Shown here one piece after another: positions 29,365-39,360 of a DNA stretch of 64,000 bases (position 1 is its first letter; each line of letters opens with the position of its first letter). Below the pieces are notes generated by a model. That model did no database searches. It had not been told where the DNA came from and worked only from the letters and a program-made list of their open reading frames with translations. The position numbers were made by a program, and so were the translations under genes. Origin of the DNA: Candidatus Kuenenia stuttgartensis (GTDB taxonomy: Bacteria > Planctomycetota > Planctomycetia > Pirellulales > UBA1268); the NCBI GenBank assembly GCA_945891385.1, contig CAMDDJ010000009.1:1-64000 (forward strand), read 5' to 3'.

Positions 29365-31511
29365 TACCCGTCCACCTGGAAGCGGCTGACGGTGTCGGCG
29401 AGGCCGTCGACGGCCAGCACCATCTGCTGGCTGGCCTCGCGAAACCCGCGCAGGGCGTCGGCGGCCGCGCGGGAGCCATCGGTGAGGGTCACGAGGGCCT
29501 CGCTGATCTGGCCGGCCCCGGCGGCCTGGGCCTGCATGCCCTGATTGACCGACTCGAACCGGCCACTGAGCGAGTGGACCTTGTCGATTACGTCGGTGAA
29601 CTGCCCGCTGATCGTAGCGACGCGATCGACCCCATCCTTCACATCCGCCGCGAATCGGTCCATCTCGCCTACCCCCGCCTGCACCGCCTCCTGCATCTGC
29701 TCGACAAGTCGCTCGATGTCGAGCGTGGCAACGGCCGTCTGGTCGGCGAGTCGGCGGATCTCGCGGGCCACGACCAGGAATCCCTGGCCGTATTCACCCG
29801 CCTTCTCCGCCTCGATTGCCGCGTTGATCGAAAGGAGGTTTGTCTGGTCGGCTACCTTCGTGATCGTGGTGATCACGAGGTTGATGTCCTCGGCCCGCTG
29901 GCGGATGAGCGAGAGTCGCTGGCCGAACGACGTGGTGGACCGTTCGAGCGTGGCCATCGTGTCACCCACGTCGGCGAGGCCCTCGCGGCCGTGGTCGGCC
30001 ACCCGAGCCGTTTCGGCCGCCACGCCCGCCACGTCTCCCATCGTGCCGAGCAGTTCTCGGCCAGTGATGGCGATCTGCCGGCTGGCCACTGCGGCCTCAT
30101 TGGTACTCGTGCCAAGCGACGCGATCGCATCCTCCTGCTGCCTGCTGGCGGCGGCCACCTGCCGGGCAGTGGCGTTGAGATCGATGCTCGCCTGCTTGAC
30201 CTGGGTCACGATGTCTTTCAGGCTCGCGGTCATCGCGCCGACGTCACGGAGCAACTGGCCGGTCTCGTCACTGCCGCGGACCGTGAGCGAGCCGGTAAGG
30301 TCGCCCTGGGCCACCCGGCGCGAGGCCTCGACGGCGGTCGCAATGCGGCTTGTGAGCGAGTGGGTGAGCCAGGCGAGCAGGCTCAGGAGGCCGGCGAGCC
30401 CGGTGACCGCGATGCCGGCCGACGTGACAAGCGGGCCATTGATGCGGCTCACGACGTCGGCCTGGGGTACGGCCAAGATCACGGTCCAGCCGCCGGCTTC
30501 ACTCTTCGCCGCGGTAAACAGGCTCGGGATGCCCAGGACGGGATCGGCGGCCTCGATGATGCGGCCGGGAGTCAGTTGGGCGTGCAGTTGGCGCAGGATG
30601 TCGGCGTAGGGCGTCTCATCGATCGGTTGGGCGCGGAGGTCTTTTGCCGCAAAGGTCGAGGCGATCACCCGCGGGCCGCGGGCTCCAGCCCGTTCCTCGC
30701 CGCGGCTCACGAGAAAGATTTCGGTATGCCAACCTGCCGCGATCTGCTCCGCTCGGATCGCCGCGAGATCGGCTGTGATCCGGTCCAGCGTGCGGTCGAC
30801 GCCAGCCACGCCGCGGAATTCGCCCCCGGCCACGAGCGGATAGGTCTGTTCGACCATGAACTGCCCCTCGTACTCGTAGGGCTCGGTGACCATCGCTTTG
30901 TCATTGACGACCGGATCGAGAAACCGTCGCTTGCAGCCTTCGTAGTACAGGCCGTCGAGACCGGTGAGCGGAGCCAACAGGATCGCGTCGGCTGAGCCGC
31001 GACTGCGGAACCAATACGGAAGAAACCGGCCCTCGGCCGTGACAGCCTGGGGGGGAATGGCGGCGAGTGCGGTTGCTCCGGACTGGTCTTTGAAGGCGGG
31101 CGGTGCGGCGAGTGCGGTCGCCGTGCGGGCGCCGGGAGTGGCGACGGCGGCGGTGGCGACGTCGAGGCCGTCGGCATCGGGTTCAAGACCGTAGTAGGCG
31201 GCATAGAAATCGGGGAACGATTCGAGGACCGCTCGCGTGAATCGCAGGCTGTCGAGCCTGCGGCCCAACAGGCCGTGATCGGCGGCCAGGGCCATCACTC
31301 GAGAAGCCGTGACGGCTGCCGTCGTGCCGCGGTCGATGTCGGCCGCGACGGCGCGGGCCCGCTCCCGCAGGATCTCCTCTCCGAATGCAAGCAGGACGGC
31401 CCGCATCCGCCAGGAGTTCAGCAGGATCACCGCGGTCAGGATCAGGGCGGCCGGCAGCACGACCAAGAGCAGCATGCGGCCGCGGATGCCGAGCGACGGA
31501 AGAAACCGCAT
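29364..31511 (-). CDS. Methyl-accepting chemotaxis protein with periplasmic Cache-like sensor
   Basis: TM-sensor-TM-HAMP layout; [50 protein letters not shown] signalling core. Confidence 0.95.
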   Translation of the reverse strand: MRFLPSLGIRGRMLLLVVLPAALILTAVILLNSWRMRAVLLAFGEEILRERARAVAADIDRGTTAAVTASRVMALAADHGLLGRRLDSLRFTRAVLESFPDFYAAYYGLEPDADGLDVATAAVATPGARTATALAAPPAFKDQSGATALAAIPPQAVTAEGRFLPYWFRSRGSADAILLAPLTGLDGLYYEGCKRRFLDPVVNDKAMVTEPYEYEGQFMVEQTYPLVAGGEFRGVAGVDRTLDRITADLAAIRAEQIAAGWHTEIFLVSRGEERAGARGPRVIASTFAAKDLRAQPIDETPYADILRQLHAQLTPGRIIEAADPVLGIPSLFTAAKSEAGGWTVILAVPQADVVSRINGPLVTSAGIAVTGLAGLLSLLAWLTHSLTSRIATAVEASRRVAQGDLTGSLTVRGSDETGQLLRDVGAMTASLKDIVTQVKQASIDLNATARQVAAASRQQEDAIASLGTSTNEAAVASRQIAITGRELLGTMGDVAGVAAETARVADHGREGLADVGDTMATLERSTTSFGQRLSLIRQRAEDINLVITTITKVADQTNLLSINAAIEAEKAGEYGQGFLVVAREIRRLADQTAVATLDIERLVEQMQEAVQAGVGEMDRFAADVKDGVDRVATISGQFTDVIDKVHSLSGRFESVNQGMQAQAAGAGQISEALVTLTDGSRAAADALRGFREASQQMVLAVDGLADTVSRFQVDG

Positions 31512-31665
31512 GGGACGCTGGAACCTGCGAGGAAACGCAACAAGGGGAACGGGCGACTTGGAAACTCTAGGTTACCCTTGCGGTCGGCGGGGCTGGCCGA
31601 TTGCCCGCAAATCCCCTACAACCCCGCGGATCGTTCGTTCTCCTGCTTCATTCCCGGTGGACTCC

Positions 31666-32268
31666 ATGTGGCGGTTTCAGGATCACGACGCGCTGCTCTT
31701 TGACTGCGACGGTACCCTCGCCGACACGATGCCGGCCCATTACCGGGCCTGGCTCGCGATCACGTCGGCCCATGGCATCGCCTTCGACGAGGATCGCTTC
31801 TATGCGCTCGGGGGCCGTCCTACGCGAGACATCGTTTCTGGGCTGGCGGCCGAGGCGGGCGTCGTGATCGATGTGGACGAGGCCGCCGAACTCAAGGAGC
31901 GGCGGTTTCTCGAACAGCTCGAGAGCGTCCTGCCGATCGATCCGGTGGTCGAGGTGGTGCGGCGGTGCCGCGGGCGAATTCCGCTGGCCGTCGTGACCGG
32001 TGGCTACCAGTCGGTCTGTCGGCGAATTCTCGCACGGATCGGCATTCTCGACGCCTTCGACACGATCGTGGCCAGCGAAGACACCGAGCGGCACAAGCCC
32101 GACCCGGATCCGTTTCTCGAAGCGGCTCGACGGCTCGGAGCCCGGCCTGAGCGGTGCGTCGTCTGGGAAGACAGTGGTCTGGGAATCGAGGCGGCCCGCC
32201 GGGCGGGCATGCAGTGGGTGGACGTGCGGGCATTTCACACGCCTGCCCGGCAGTCGACAGCCGGCTGA
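31666..32268 (+). CDS. HAD-superfamily hydrolase (beta-phosphoglucomutase-like)
   Basis: ALLFDCDGTLADTMPAHYRAW; VTGGYQSVCRRIL; KPDPDPFLEAARRLG; WEDSGLGIEAARRAGM. Confidence 0.95.
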   Translation: MWRFQDHDALLFDCDGTLADTMPAHYRAWLAITSAHGIAFDEDRFYALGGRPTRDIVSGLAAEAGVVIDVDEAAELKERRFLEQLESVLPIDPVVEVVRRCRGRIPLAVVTGGYQSVCRRILARIGILDAFDTIVASEDTERHKPDPDPFLEAARRLGARPERCVVWEDSGLGIEAARRAGMQWVDVRAFHTPARQSTAG

Positions 32269-32337
32269 GAGAAGCCGTGCGAGCCCGGCGAGGTCTGCCG
32301 GCTGGTGGGATTGTGCGGCCGCTTGAAAACCGAGTGT

Positions 32338-32395
32338 GGTCGCCGGGGCGACCGAGTCGATCCTCCTCCGATGCGGCTTCGGGCCGGAAGCCGCA
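32338..32395. promoter_or_regulatory. Two consecutive hairpins, candidate structured leader RNA
   Basis: GGTCGC-CGGG-GCGACC and TGCGGCTTC-GGGCCG-GAAGCCGCA, then AGGAG and ATG at 32416. Confidence 0.45.
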
Positions 32396-32415
32396 CGACG
32401 ACAGGAGCGTCGCAG

Positions 32416-32577
32416 ATGATCACGTGTTCAAACGGCCTGATTCCGGCCCAGCAGCGGCCTGCGCCCCTCTCGGCTTCCGAACTTCGTCACGAGCGAGCCA
32501 GGCTCCGACGAGAGTTGTTGCGTCGAATCGTCGATCGCGAGGCCAAGAGGCAGACCGCCCGCGGTCTGCTCCGGTGA
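32416..32577 (+). CDS. Small hypothetical protein, 53 aa
   Basis: ATG with upstream ACAGGAGCG; basic helical sequence ASELRHERARLRRELLRRIVDREAKRQTARGLLR; lies just before the protease gene. Confidence 0.4.
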   Translation: MITCSNGLIPAQQRPAPLSASELRHERARLRRELLRRIVDREAKRQTARGLLR

Positions 32578-32603
32578 ACGCCTCGTACTCTTGGGAGGCA
32601 GCC

Positions 32604-33704
32604 ATGGCGAGCACCCAACAAGCCCAGCCCGCGAGGCCCTGGTCTGGATCACATCGTTTCTATTCCCCGAGCAGGCTCCTGACGATCCTGATCGTCGTGT
32701 CTGGTGTGTGCTCGACGCGACTCGTCGCGGCACCCTGGGGCTGGGCCCCAGCCGGTCAGGCGGCCGCCGCCTGGACGCCGCAGAATCTGGCCGACTATCT
32801 GCTCACCGGCCAGACCCCGCGGCCGGCAGTCGCTCGGATCGTGGCTCCCGAGCAGTCGAGCACCTCGCTGGGTTCGGGTGTGCTCGTCGATGTGAACCGG
32901 ACCCAGGGGCTCGTGCTCACCAACTGGCACGTTGTCCGCGATAGCCGTTCGGCGGTGCTCGTGCAGTTCCCCGATGGGTTTCAGTCGGCCGGCACGGTGG
33001 TCCGCTGGGACGAGGCCTGGGATCTGGCGGCCCTGGTGATCTGGAAGCCGGGGGTCACGCCGGTTTCGATCGCAGCCACTCCGCCGACGATCGGCGAACC
33101 GCTGACCATCGCGGGGTTCGGCCGCGGCCCGTACCGGGAAGAAACCGGCCCGTGTCTCGACTACCTCTCGCCCGGCACCGGCTATCCGCGGGAGTTTCTC
33201 GAACTCCAGGCCACGGCCCGGCAGGGCGACTCGGGTGGTCCGATCTTCAATGCCCGAGGAGAACTAGCCGGGGTGTTGTTCGGGCAGGCCGACGGCCGGA
33301 CCATCGGGAGTTGCTCGGCGCGGGTGCGGGAGTTTCTCGCGGGCGTCGGATCGCAGGGATTCGTACCCCGGCCGATTGCCGAGTTTTCTGACGCGCTGGC
33401 GATCGATCGCGGCGTGGGCTTGGCGGCAGCCCAGCCGGAGCGATTGGCCGATCTCGGTGACACGAGCCTCCAGCGATCGGCCGAGGTCGATGGCGCACCG
33501 GGCCTGCCCGTCGCATCCGTCACCGCCGCGCTGCCGCAGCCGCCGGCAACCGGGCAGGTGCCCCAGCCGCCAGCCTGGCCGGAGTGGCCGCTGCCGTCGG
33601 CGACCGAGGGACCTGACTTCCTGACGGCGGCGGGCGGCGTCGCGCTCGTCGTGCTCGGACTCCGGGTGTTGCTCGGCGGCCGCCGCCGGGAATCCTTGTC
33701 CTGA
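32604..33704 (+). CDS. Trypsin-like serine protease with C-terminal TM
   Basis: LTNWHVVRDS ... DLAALVIW ... GDSGGPIFNARGELAGVLFG catalytic triad. Confidence 0.9.
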   Translation: MASTQQAQPARPWSGSHRFYSPSRLLTILIVVSGVCSTRLVAAPWGWAPAGQAAAAWTPQNLADYLLTGQTPRPAVARIVAPEQSSTSLGSGVLVDVNRTQGLVLTNWHVVRDSRSAVLVQFPDGFQSAGTVVRWDEAWDLAALVIWKPGVTPVSIAATPPTIGEPLTIAGFGRGPYREETGPCLDYLSPGTGYPREFLELQATARQGDSGGPIFNARGELAGVLFGQADGRTIGSCSARVREFLAGVGSQGFVPRPIAEFSDALAIDRGVGLAAAQPERLADLGDTSLQRSAEVDGAPGLPVASVTAALPQPPATGQVPQPPAWPEWPLPSATEGPDFLTAAGGVALVVLGLRVLLGGRRRESLS

Positions 33705-33821
33705 TTCCTCACTGGTTCGGCGTGCGGATGACCGTCGCCTTGGCCGTGGAGACGCCTCGGCGCGGGGAAAGAATCGGCCCGGTTTGCCCCATGGGCGTCG
33801 ACGGCCGATACTCGCCTTCTT

Positions 33822-35003
33822 ATGGACGCGCGTTCCACAGGAGGTGCCGCCGAACACGATCTTTCCGGCCGCAGGCTGGGGGGATACCGGCTTGTGCGTC
33901 GGTTGGGAAGCGGCGCCATGGCCGACGTGTATCTCGCCGAACAGACCTCGCTCGGCCGCAACGTGGCGGTCAAGGTGCTGCGGGCCGACACCCTCCGGCA
34001 CCCTGCGGCTGTCGAACGGTTCGAGCAGGAGGCGCGAGCGGCCGCTGCGCTCGTGCACGGCAACATCGTTCAGGTCCATGAAGTGGCATGCGTCGAGGGC
34101 GTGCATTTCCTCGCCGAGGAGTATGTGGCCGGCCCGACGCTGCGAGCCTGGCTCGCGGCCCGCGGGCCGCTTGATCCTCGGCAGGCGTTGGCCGTGCTCG
34201 GGCAGGTGGGGTCGGCGCTCGTGCGGGCGGCTCAGCAGGGCCTGGTGCACCGCGACATCAAACCAGAGAACCTACTCGTCACGCCGGCCGGCGACGTCAA
34301 AGTAGCCGACTTCGGACTCGTGCGGGTGCTGTCAGAGGATTCCGAACTCACCCGCGACGGTATGACCCTCGGCACACCGCTCTACATGAGCCCTGAGCAG
34401 GCCGAGGGACGACCGGTCGATTCACGCAGCGATCTCTACTCGCTCGGAGCCACGGTCTACCATCTGCTGGCTGGTCGGCCTCCATTCGCGGGGGCCTCAG
34501 CGATCGCCGTAGCGATGGCCCACATCAAGGATCCGCTTCCGCCGCTCGCGGGCGTGCGGCCCGATCTCCCGGCGGGCCTCTGCGAGATCGTCGAGCGGCT
34601 GCTGGCCAAGATCCCGGACGACCGCTTTGCCTCGCCCCAAGACCTCCTCAAGGCGGTCGGCAGCCTCGAGCATCGGGTGGCTCCCGGGGCACGGCTCGGC
34701 GAGTCACCGTTGGCCTGGGATGCGGGCGACAAAGACCTCTTCGACCCAACGGTATCTCCTTCAGGGCGGTCTGGTGGAGCCGGGGCCGTGACGATGGCCG
34801 AGCGGGCCCAGGCCATGACCGGCCGGCTCCGCGAGGCGACGAGGAACCTCGCAGCGGCGGAAGCCCGGGCTCGGAACCAGCGGCTCGAGCGGCGGCGGGT
34901 ATGGATCGCCACCGGGATGCTGGCTCTTCTGGCGGCAGGCCTCGGCTTTGTGATCGGCCGCAGCCGCCCGGGCAGGCCCCTCAGTCTCCGCCGTCGGTCG
35001 TGA
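33822..35003 (+). CDS. Ser/Thr protein kinase (Pkn-type) with C-terminal TM
   Basis: GYRLVRRLGSGAMADVYLAEQTSLGRNVAVKVL; VHRDIKPENLLVTPAGDVKVADFGLVR. Confidence 0.96.
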   Translation: MDARSTGGAAEHDLSGRRLGGYRLVRRLGSGAMADVYLAEQTSLGRNVAVKVLRADTLRHPAAVERFEQEARAAAALVHGNIVQVHEVACVEGVHFLAEEYVAGPTLRAWLAARGPLDPRQALAVLGQVGSALVRAAQQGLVHRDIKPENLLVTPAGDVKVADFGLVRVLSEDSELTRDGMTLGTPLYMSPEQAEGRPVDSRSDLYSLGATVYHLLAGRPPFAGASAIAVAMAHIKDPLPPLAGVRPDLPAGLCEIVERLLAKIPDDRFASPQDLLKAVGSLEHRVAPGARLGESPLAWDAGDKDLFDPTVSPSGRSGGAGAVTMAERAQAMTGRLREATRNLAAAEARARNQRLERRRVWIATGMLALLAAGLGFVIGRSRPGRPLSLRRRS

Positions 35004-35191
35004 CCGGGCCCGGTGGTCACCTGCACTGGGTCGCTGAGGATCCGCTGGGTGTGAAACGACGCGAACCCGCTCGCGTGGTAGATCGCTGGCCCGGGGCAAT
35101 CCGTGGGAAAACCGCGCTAATCGGCCTGGTTGATCGGCCGTTCAAGTCTGCTTGACTCGCTCGCCGACACTGCTAGAACGAAATGCGACCC

Positions 35192-35264
35192 GCCCCCATC
35201 GTCTAGTGGCCCAGGACGTCGGGTTCTCAGTCCGAAAACCGGGGTTCGACTCCCCGTGGGGGTA
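35192..35264 (+). tRNA. tRNA-Glu(CTC)
   Basis: GCCCCCATCGTCTAGTGGCCCAGGAC..., anticodon loop TTCTCAG, T arm GGGGTTCGACTCCCC, acceptor TGGGGGT. Confidence 0.95.
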
Positions 35265-35278
35265 CCTTTTTTTTGGCC

Positions 35279-35320
35279 AAAGAGGTGCTTTCCCCCGATA
35301 AAACGGGGGAGAGCATCTTT
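35279..35320. other. Long stem-loop immediately inside the left island end
   Basis: AAAGAGGTGCTTTCCCCC-gataaaac-GGGGGAGAGCATCTTT near-complementary arms. Confidence 0.75.
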
Positions 35321-35517
35321 CCGTGTTCCGGCCTTGGAACAAATGCGGAACGCCGCACCGCGGAGCCGCTCCTCTAGCTGGCCCGCCTTCTGTTTGTCTT
35401 GCCTCACTCGGCAACGCGTGTATCCCGAGTCATGGGCCGCGACAGAACAGAGAAAATATCTCTTGGTTTTAGTCGCGCGATTATATTGAAAACACGGGCA
35501 AAACATCATTTTGTCTC

Positions 35518-35545
35518 TTGACAATAGAGTTCTGTTCAGTACAAT
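35518..35545 (+). promoter_or_regulatory. Sigma70-like promoter
   Basis: TTGACA-16 nt-TACAAT upstream of first island ORF. Confidence 0.6.
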
Positions 35546-35639
35546 AAAGAGACCGAGTAGGGGCGAGCAACGGCCATAGTCAGGCTCGTGGCCTGCCATC
35601 AGATCGCCCCGACTGGTCGGACAAACAAAGGAATATCTC

Positions 35640-36290
35640 GTGGTTGATGATTTCGAGAAGAAGTTTGAGGCGGTGGACAACCTGTCCCGCGACATCGCGG
35701 TGCTGGAGCACGAGAACTGGTTCGTCCTCGAACAGGCTCAAAAGGTTCAGGATCAGATAGCCAAGGTCAGGGCAAAGCACGAAAAGGCATTTGGCGGGAG
35801 TATTGGCCCAGAGTCACTCGTCAGAAGGAAAGTAGACGAGTTTCGTCGCGGTCTGGAGCTTCGTAGTCGATCCATGCCGAAGAGCCGCACTCGCCCAACC
35901 ATACGCATAACTGGACCGATGAAGATTCAGGTACTCAAAGCCATGCTCATGGACTTTGAATCATTGAACAAGGAGGCCATCACGCTTGAGGAGATTGAAT
36001 CGTGGTGCAGTCGTGAAAGAAGAAAAGGCCGAAGCGAAATCCTGAATGAAATGGGGATAGGCAGCATCAGTATCCCTAGCACGCAGTTCTTTCAGACGAC
36101 GATCAATGGCAATTCAGTCCAGCTGTATCCACCCAGTGCCTACCGCACTCAGAAGCCCCCGTTTCCGGCAAGGTTTCACGTGAAGGAGTGGTTGCATTGG
36201 CTCAAGAAGGAAGAGCGGCGCCTTCTACGCGGTGAGCAGACCTCGCTAGACAAGGCATCGGTGCGAAAGCGATCAAAATTATCGAAGTGA
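35640..36290 (+). CDS. Hypothetical island protein
   Basis: 216-aa ORF (GTG start after AAAGGAA); coiled-coil-like N-terminus; no recognised family. Confidence 0.6.
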   Translation: MVDDFEKKFEAVDNLSRDIAVLEHENWFVLEQAQKVQDQIAKVRAKHEKAFGGSIGPESLVRRKVDEFRRGLELRSRSMPKSRTRPTIRITGPMKIQVLKAMLMDFESLNKEAITLEEIESWCSRERRKGRSEILNEMGIGSISIPSTQFFQTTINGNSVQLYPPSAYRTQKPPFPARFHVKEWLHWLKKEERRLLRGEQTSLDKASVRKRSKLSK

Positions 36291-36344
36291 CGCAATGCTG
36301 GCGGTCAGCATTGTGATGAGAATGAAGTTTCCAAGGGACAAAGA

Positions 36345-36590
36345 ATGAAATGGAGCAGTGAGATGACAAAAGACGAGGCAAAGCAGAAGGCAGCAAAAGA
36401 AGGCGGTCTTGAGAAGAGAAAATACTTTGAGACCTACCACACGATGGCATTTCTTGGGGTGAGCGAGGGCAGGCTCAAGGAACTCCTACGAGACGGGCTG
36501 CCTCACGGGAAAATCGGTCGTAGGAACATCTACGAACGCGAACAAGTCGAAGCGTGGGCAAGTAGCAATTTTTTTTGGACAAAAGCGTAA
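36345..36590 (+). CDS. Excisionase-like HTH DNA-binding protein
   Basis: FETYHTMAFLGVSEGRLKELLRDGLPHGKIGRRNIYEREQVEAWA: winged MerR/Xis-type helix-turn-helix. Confidence 0.75.
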   Translation: MKWSSEMTKDEAKQKAAKEGGLEKRKYFETYHTMAFLGVSEGRLKELLRDGLPHGKIGRRNIYEREQVEAWASSNFFWTKA

Positions 36591-36631
36591 GTCAATACTA
36601 AATACATACTCTAGTTACAAGGACATTCGGA

Positions 36632-37870
36632 ATGAAGATTTATTCGCAGAAGGACCGCGATTCGTCAAAGATCGCTATTTACCTGAATGGGGATCGCAAA
36701 TGGTGCGGCTTCCCTCGGCAGGTGTTGCAGGACAAGAAGTTCAAGAGGCAGCTCGAGGATTGCTTCGAGGACATTGAGCTCAAGAACCACACCGGCGGAA
36801 CGTTGGAGGCGTCCACCTGGGCCACTCTCCATCGAATTGAAAAAACAAACCCGCGTGTCTTTAGAAATCTCGTTAAGTGGAATGCCATTGATCCCAGGGG
36901 TGCTGTCGCGGGAAAGGAGATGTCGCTAGCGGAGGCGTTTGAGGACTATATCGGACGCGTCTTCACAAGCCCTCGCACGATAGACAACTGGAATCAAACG
37001 AAGAGAAGGCTCATCAGCTATTTTGGCAACCAGAAAACTATTTCCGGTGTGACGTTGCTTGAGATGAAGCAGTGCTTCGCGGAATTGAGTAAGCGTTATG
37101 CGGCATCCACACTGCACAAAGACCACAAAAACGTGAAGCAGCTGTGGCGAGAGTGTTCCGATAACGGACAAATAGCCACCAATGCCTTGGCCAAGTTCAG
37201 CTACAAGGTGGATCGACAGGACTTGGTCGCACGCAAGGAGTACGTCACGGCTGCATGGTTTGATGCCGCGTTGGCTTGTATCCAATCACAACAGCAACGA
37301 GCCTTGCTGGCCTACTACAGATGGCTTGGGGCTAGGCAGAACGATCCAAAAGGGGACAACTGGGAGGATCTGGAGTTGGACCGCGATTTCCCGCGAGTAC
37401 TGCGATACGACTGCAAAAAGAAGAGAAAACTTGGTTGGTGCCCGATTCCGCCGCAAGCAGCAGCCGAGTTGCGACAGTGGCGAGAACAAGTCATCGCCAG
37501 AGAAGGGAAGGCGATCGGCCCAATTTTTCCGTGGCTATTCGGGCGTAGCAGTTCCCGCGGCCATCAGTACTACGTCAGACGAATGAATCGCAAGAAGGTG
37601 CCAGTGTGGGATAGCTTTTTCAATTCACTTCGAGCCAGCCGTTCTCGCGAGATACGTGCTCTCGAAAATGGCCGCAAGTTGGAGCAGTTGTGGATTGGGC
37701 ATAGCGAAGCAGTTGCCGATCTGCACTATGACGTGGCGAATTGCGATCAGGATCAGAAGTTCATCGAAGATCACTACTTCGAGCAAGTATGCAGACAGCC
37801 CAATAGCCAAACTCGACCGCAGACCGAATCAGGCCAGACGCCAGAAGAGCAAAAGAAAGGAGTCGCCTGA
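36632..37870 (+). CDS. Tyrosine recombinase/integrase
   Basis: 412 aa; core-binding region SPRTIDNWNQTKRRL..; RWLGARQNDP, SLRASRSREI, WIGHSEAVADLHYDV (R..R..H..Y). Confidence 0.85.
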   Translation: MKIYSQKDRDSSKIAIYLNGDRKWCGFPRQVLQDKKFKRQLEDCFEDIELKNHTGGTLEASTWATLHRIEKTNPRVFRNLVKWNAIDPRGAVAGKEMSLAEAFEDYIGRVFTSPRTIDNWNQTKRRLISYFGNQKTISGVTLLEMKQCFAELSKRYAASTLHKDHKNVKQLWRECSDNGQIATNALAKFSYKVDRQDLVARKEYVTAAWFDAALACIQSQQQRALLAYYRWLGARQNDPKGDNWEDLELDRDFPRVLRYDCKKKRKLGWCPIPPQAAAELRQWREQVIAREGKAIGPIFPWLFGRSSSRGHQYYVRRMNRKKVPVWDSFFNSLRASRSREIRALENGRKLEQLWIGHSEAVADLHYDVANCDQDQKFIEDHYFEQVCRQPNSQTRPQTESGQTPEEQKKGVA

Positions 37871-37875
37871 TAATC

Positions 37876-38169
37876 ATGAATGCAAACGAAAACGAATGGG
37901 ACAACCGCCTTGGTAGCAAGCATTGGACAGAATGGGATGAAGAGGAAATGGCGTATTTCAGGAAGAAGCAGGAGGAAAACCCGATAGACCCGCGCGAGGC
38001 AGCGATATACGCAACGCTATGCCATGCTCTTGAAGCGATCAGGCTGGAGATTCTGGAGCCGACATCTGAGATGGGGGTCGCAAATTTCGATGACATGCCC
38101 CCCCTGGTTTCCGATTGGTCTAGGAAGACCGCAAATGGCATTCTGCGTGTTCTGAATAACGCCATTTAG
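37876..38169 (+). CDS. Hypothetical island protein
   Basis: 97-aa ORF starting 6 bp after integrase stop. Confidence 0.5.
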   Translation: MNANENEWDNRLGSKHWTEWDEEEMAYFRKKQEENPIDPREAAIYATLCHALEAIRLEILEPTSEMGVANFDDMPPLVSDWSRKTANGILRVLNNAI

Positions 38170-38286
38170 GCCAGTAGCCTGCTCTGTTCCTTGGCAATTC
38201 GGATGGGTTCCCGCACAATACCCCCCTGGCGGATGATCTTAGGAGGCTAGGATCGCCGCCTAGGCGGGTATCTGTGCTGGTGAGCA

Positions 38287-39351
38287 ATGCAGGGAGGCGT
38301 CGTGGCCCACGCGGACTACTATCAGCGAACACTGGAGTGGGCTTCTCGCCTACGCGTGTGCAAGAAGTGCTGCCCAGCACCTACCGTTGCAGCGGTGACA
38401 CACGCTTTTAAAGCGGACTTGGCCGAATACTTTCGGTTGTGCGCTCTAGCAAGAAGCTCGAAGGCCCCATCTGAGCTTTCTCGTGAAGCCCATGGGCTGC
38501 TCTTCAGGTGCCGCACGCTATTGGAGAAAGCTCTGCATGAGTCCTTGGTGTGTTCAGTGCGTGACGATGATGATGCCACGACAGCGCTTTTTGCGAAAGG
38601 TTTTTTCGGCAAGAGCAAGAAGCAAGGCGTTAGTGTTCGGATGCCGCTAACGTCGTGCATTCCAACGGTTCTTTGCGGTGCGGCCTGCTACGCTCACGAT
38701 GTCCTTGATGCGACTCCGCAGTCAGTGGTCCGCGGAGCGATTAATGGCTGGCTTGCACACCTATGGGAGCATGGCGAATCCAGAACGCGTGAGAAAATCT
38801 TCCGTGTTTTGCGGAGACCGACCGAATTGGCGGTGAAAGCCGCTTTTGACGAAGTGCGGCGATTGCCCCGCGGATTCACAAGACGACCCTACATCCGATT
38901 CAGTCACGTCGGCGAAGTGGTGGCCTACGCTGGTTTCGCTAATGGCGTAGCAGCGTTGGTGAGACAACTAAGTCGAAGAAGGGTCGATTGCGTTGTCTAT
39001 ACCCGCCATCGCTATGCGGGGAGCCTCGACCCCGCGCTCTGGATAATCAATTTCACTCTGGATCCGAGTAGCGAAGAACGGCGCGCGTGGGCGCCGTCAA
39101 ATGCGAGACTCGTTTACTCAGCGTTCAGTGGGTCTATTTCTGACAACGTTGCAGTGAATTTCCTTGAGCATCACCGGCATTCCCATGTGGCCGTTTCCGC
39201 AGGTTCGGGAATCGTGTGTCCAGCTACTGCACCGGACGCGCAGGACAGAACGTGCGACGGATGTCGCTGTAAGACCTGCTTCGAGCCGGTAACCGACCTT
39301 CATGCGATAGCACCCATACCTGCCGCCGCCGTCACGGCTGAGTCGCGATAA
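38287..39351 (+). CDS. Cys-rich protein with Gp88-like motif layout (function unknown)
   Basis: SKKQGVSVRMPLTSCIPTVLCGAACYAH, IRFSHVGEV, VVYTRHR, C-terminal CPATAPDAQDRTCDGCRCKTC; possible GTG start 38302 after AGGGAGG. Confidence 0.5.
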   Translation: MQGGVVAHADYYQRTLEWASRLRVCKKCCPAPTVAAVTHAFKADLAEYFRLCALARSSKAPSELSREAHGLLFRCRTLLEKALHESLVCSVRDDDDATTALFAKGFFGKSKKQGVSVRMPLTSCIPTVLCGAACYAHDVLDATPQSVVRGAINGWLAHLWEHGESRTREKIFRVLRRPTELAVKAAFDEVRRLPRGFTRRPYIRFSHVGEVVAYAGFANGVAALVRQLSRRRVDCVVYTRHRYAGSLDPALWIINFTLDPSSEERRAWAPSNARLVYSAFSGSISDNVAVNFLEHHRHSHVAVSAGSGIVCPATAPDAQDRTCDGCRCKTCFEPVTDLHAIAPIPAAAVTAESR

Positions 39352-39360
39352 GAAACACCC

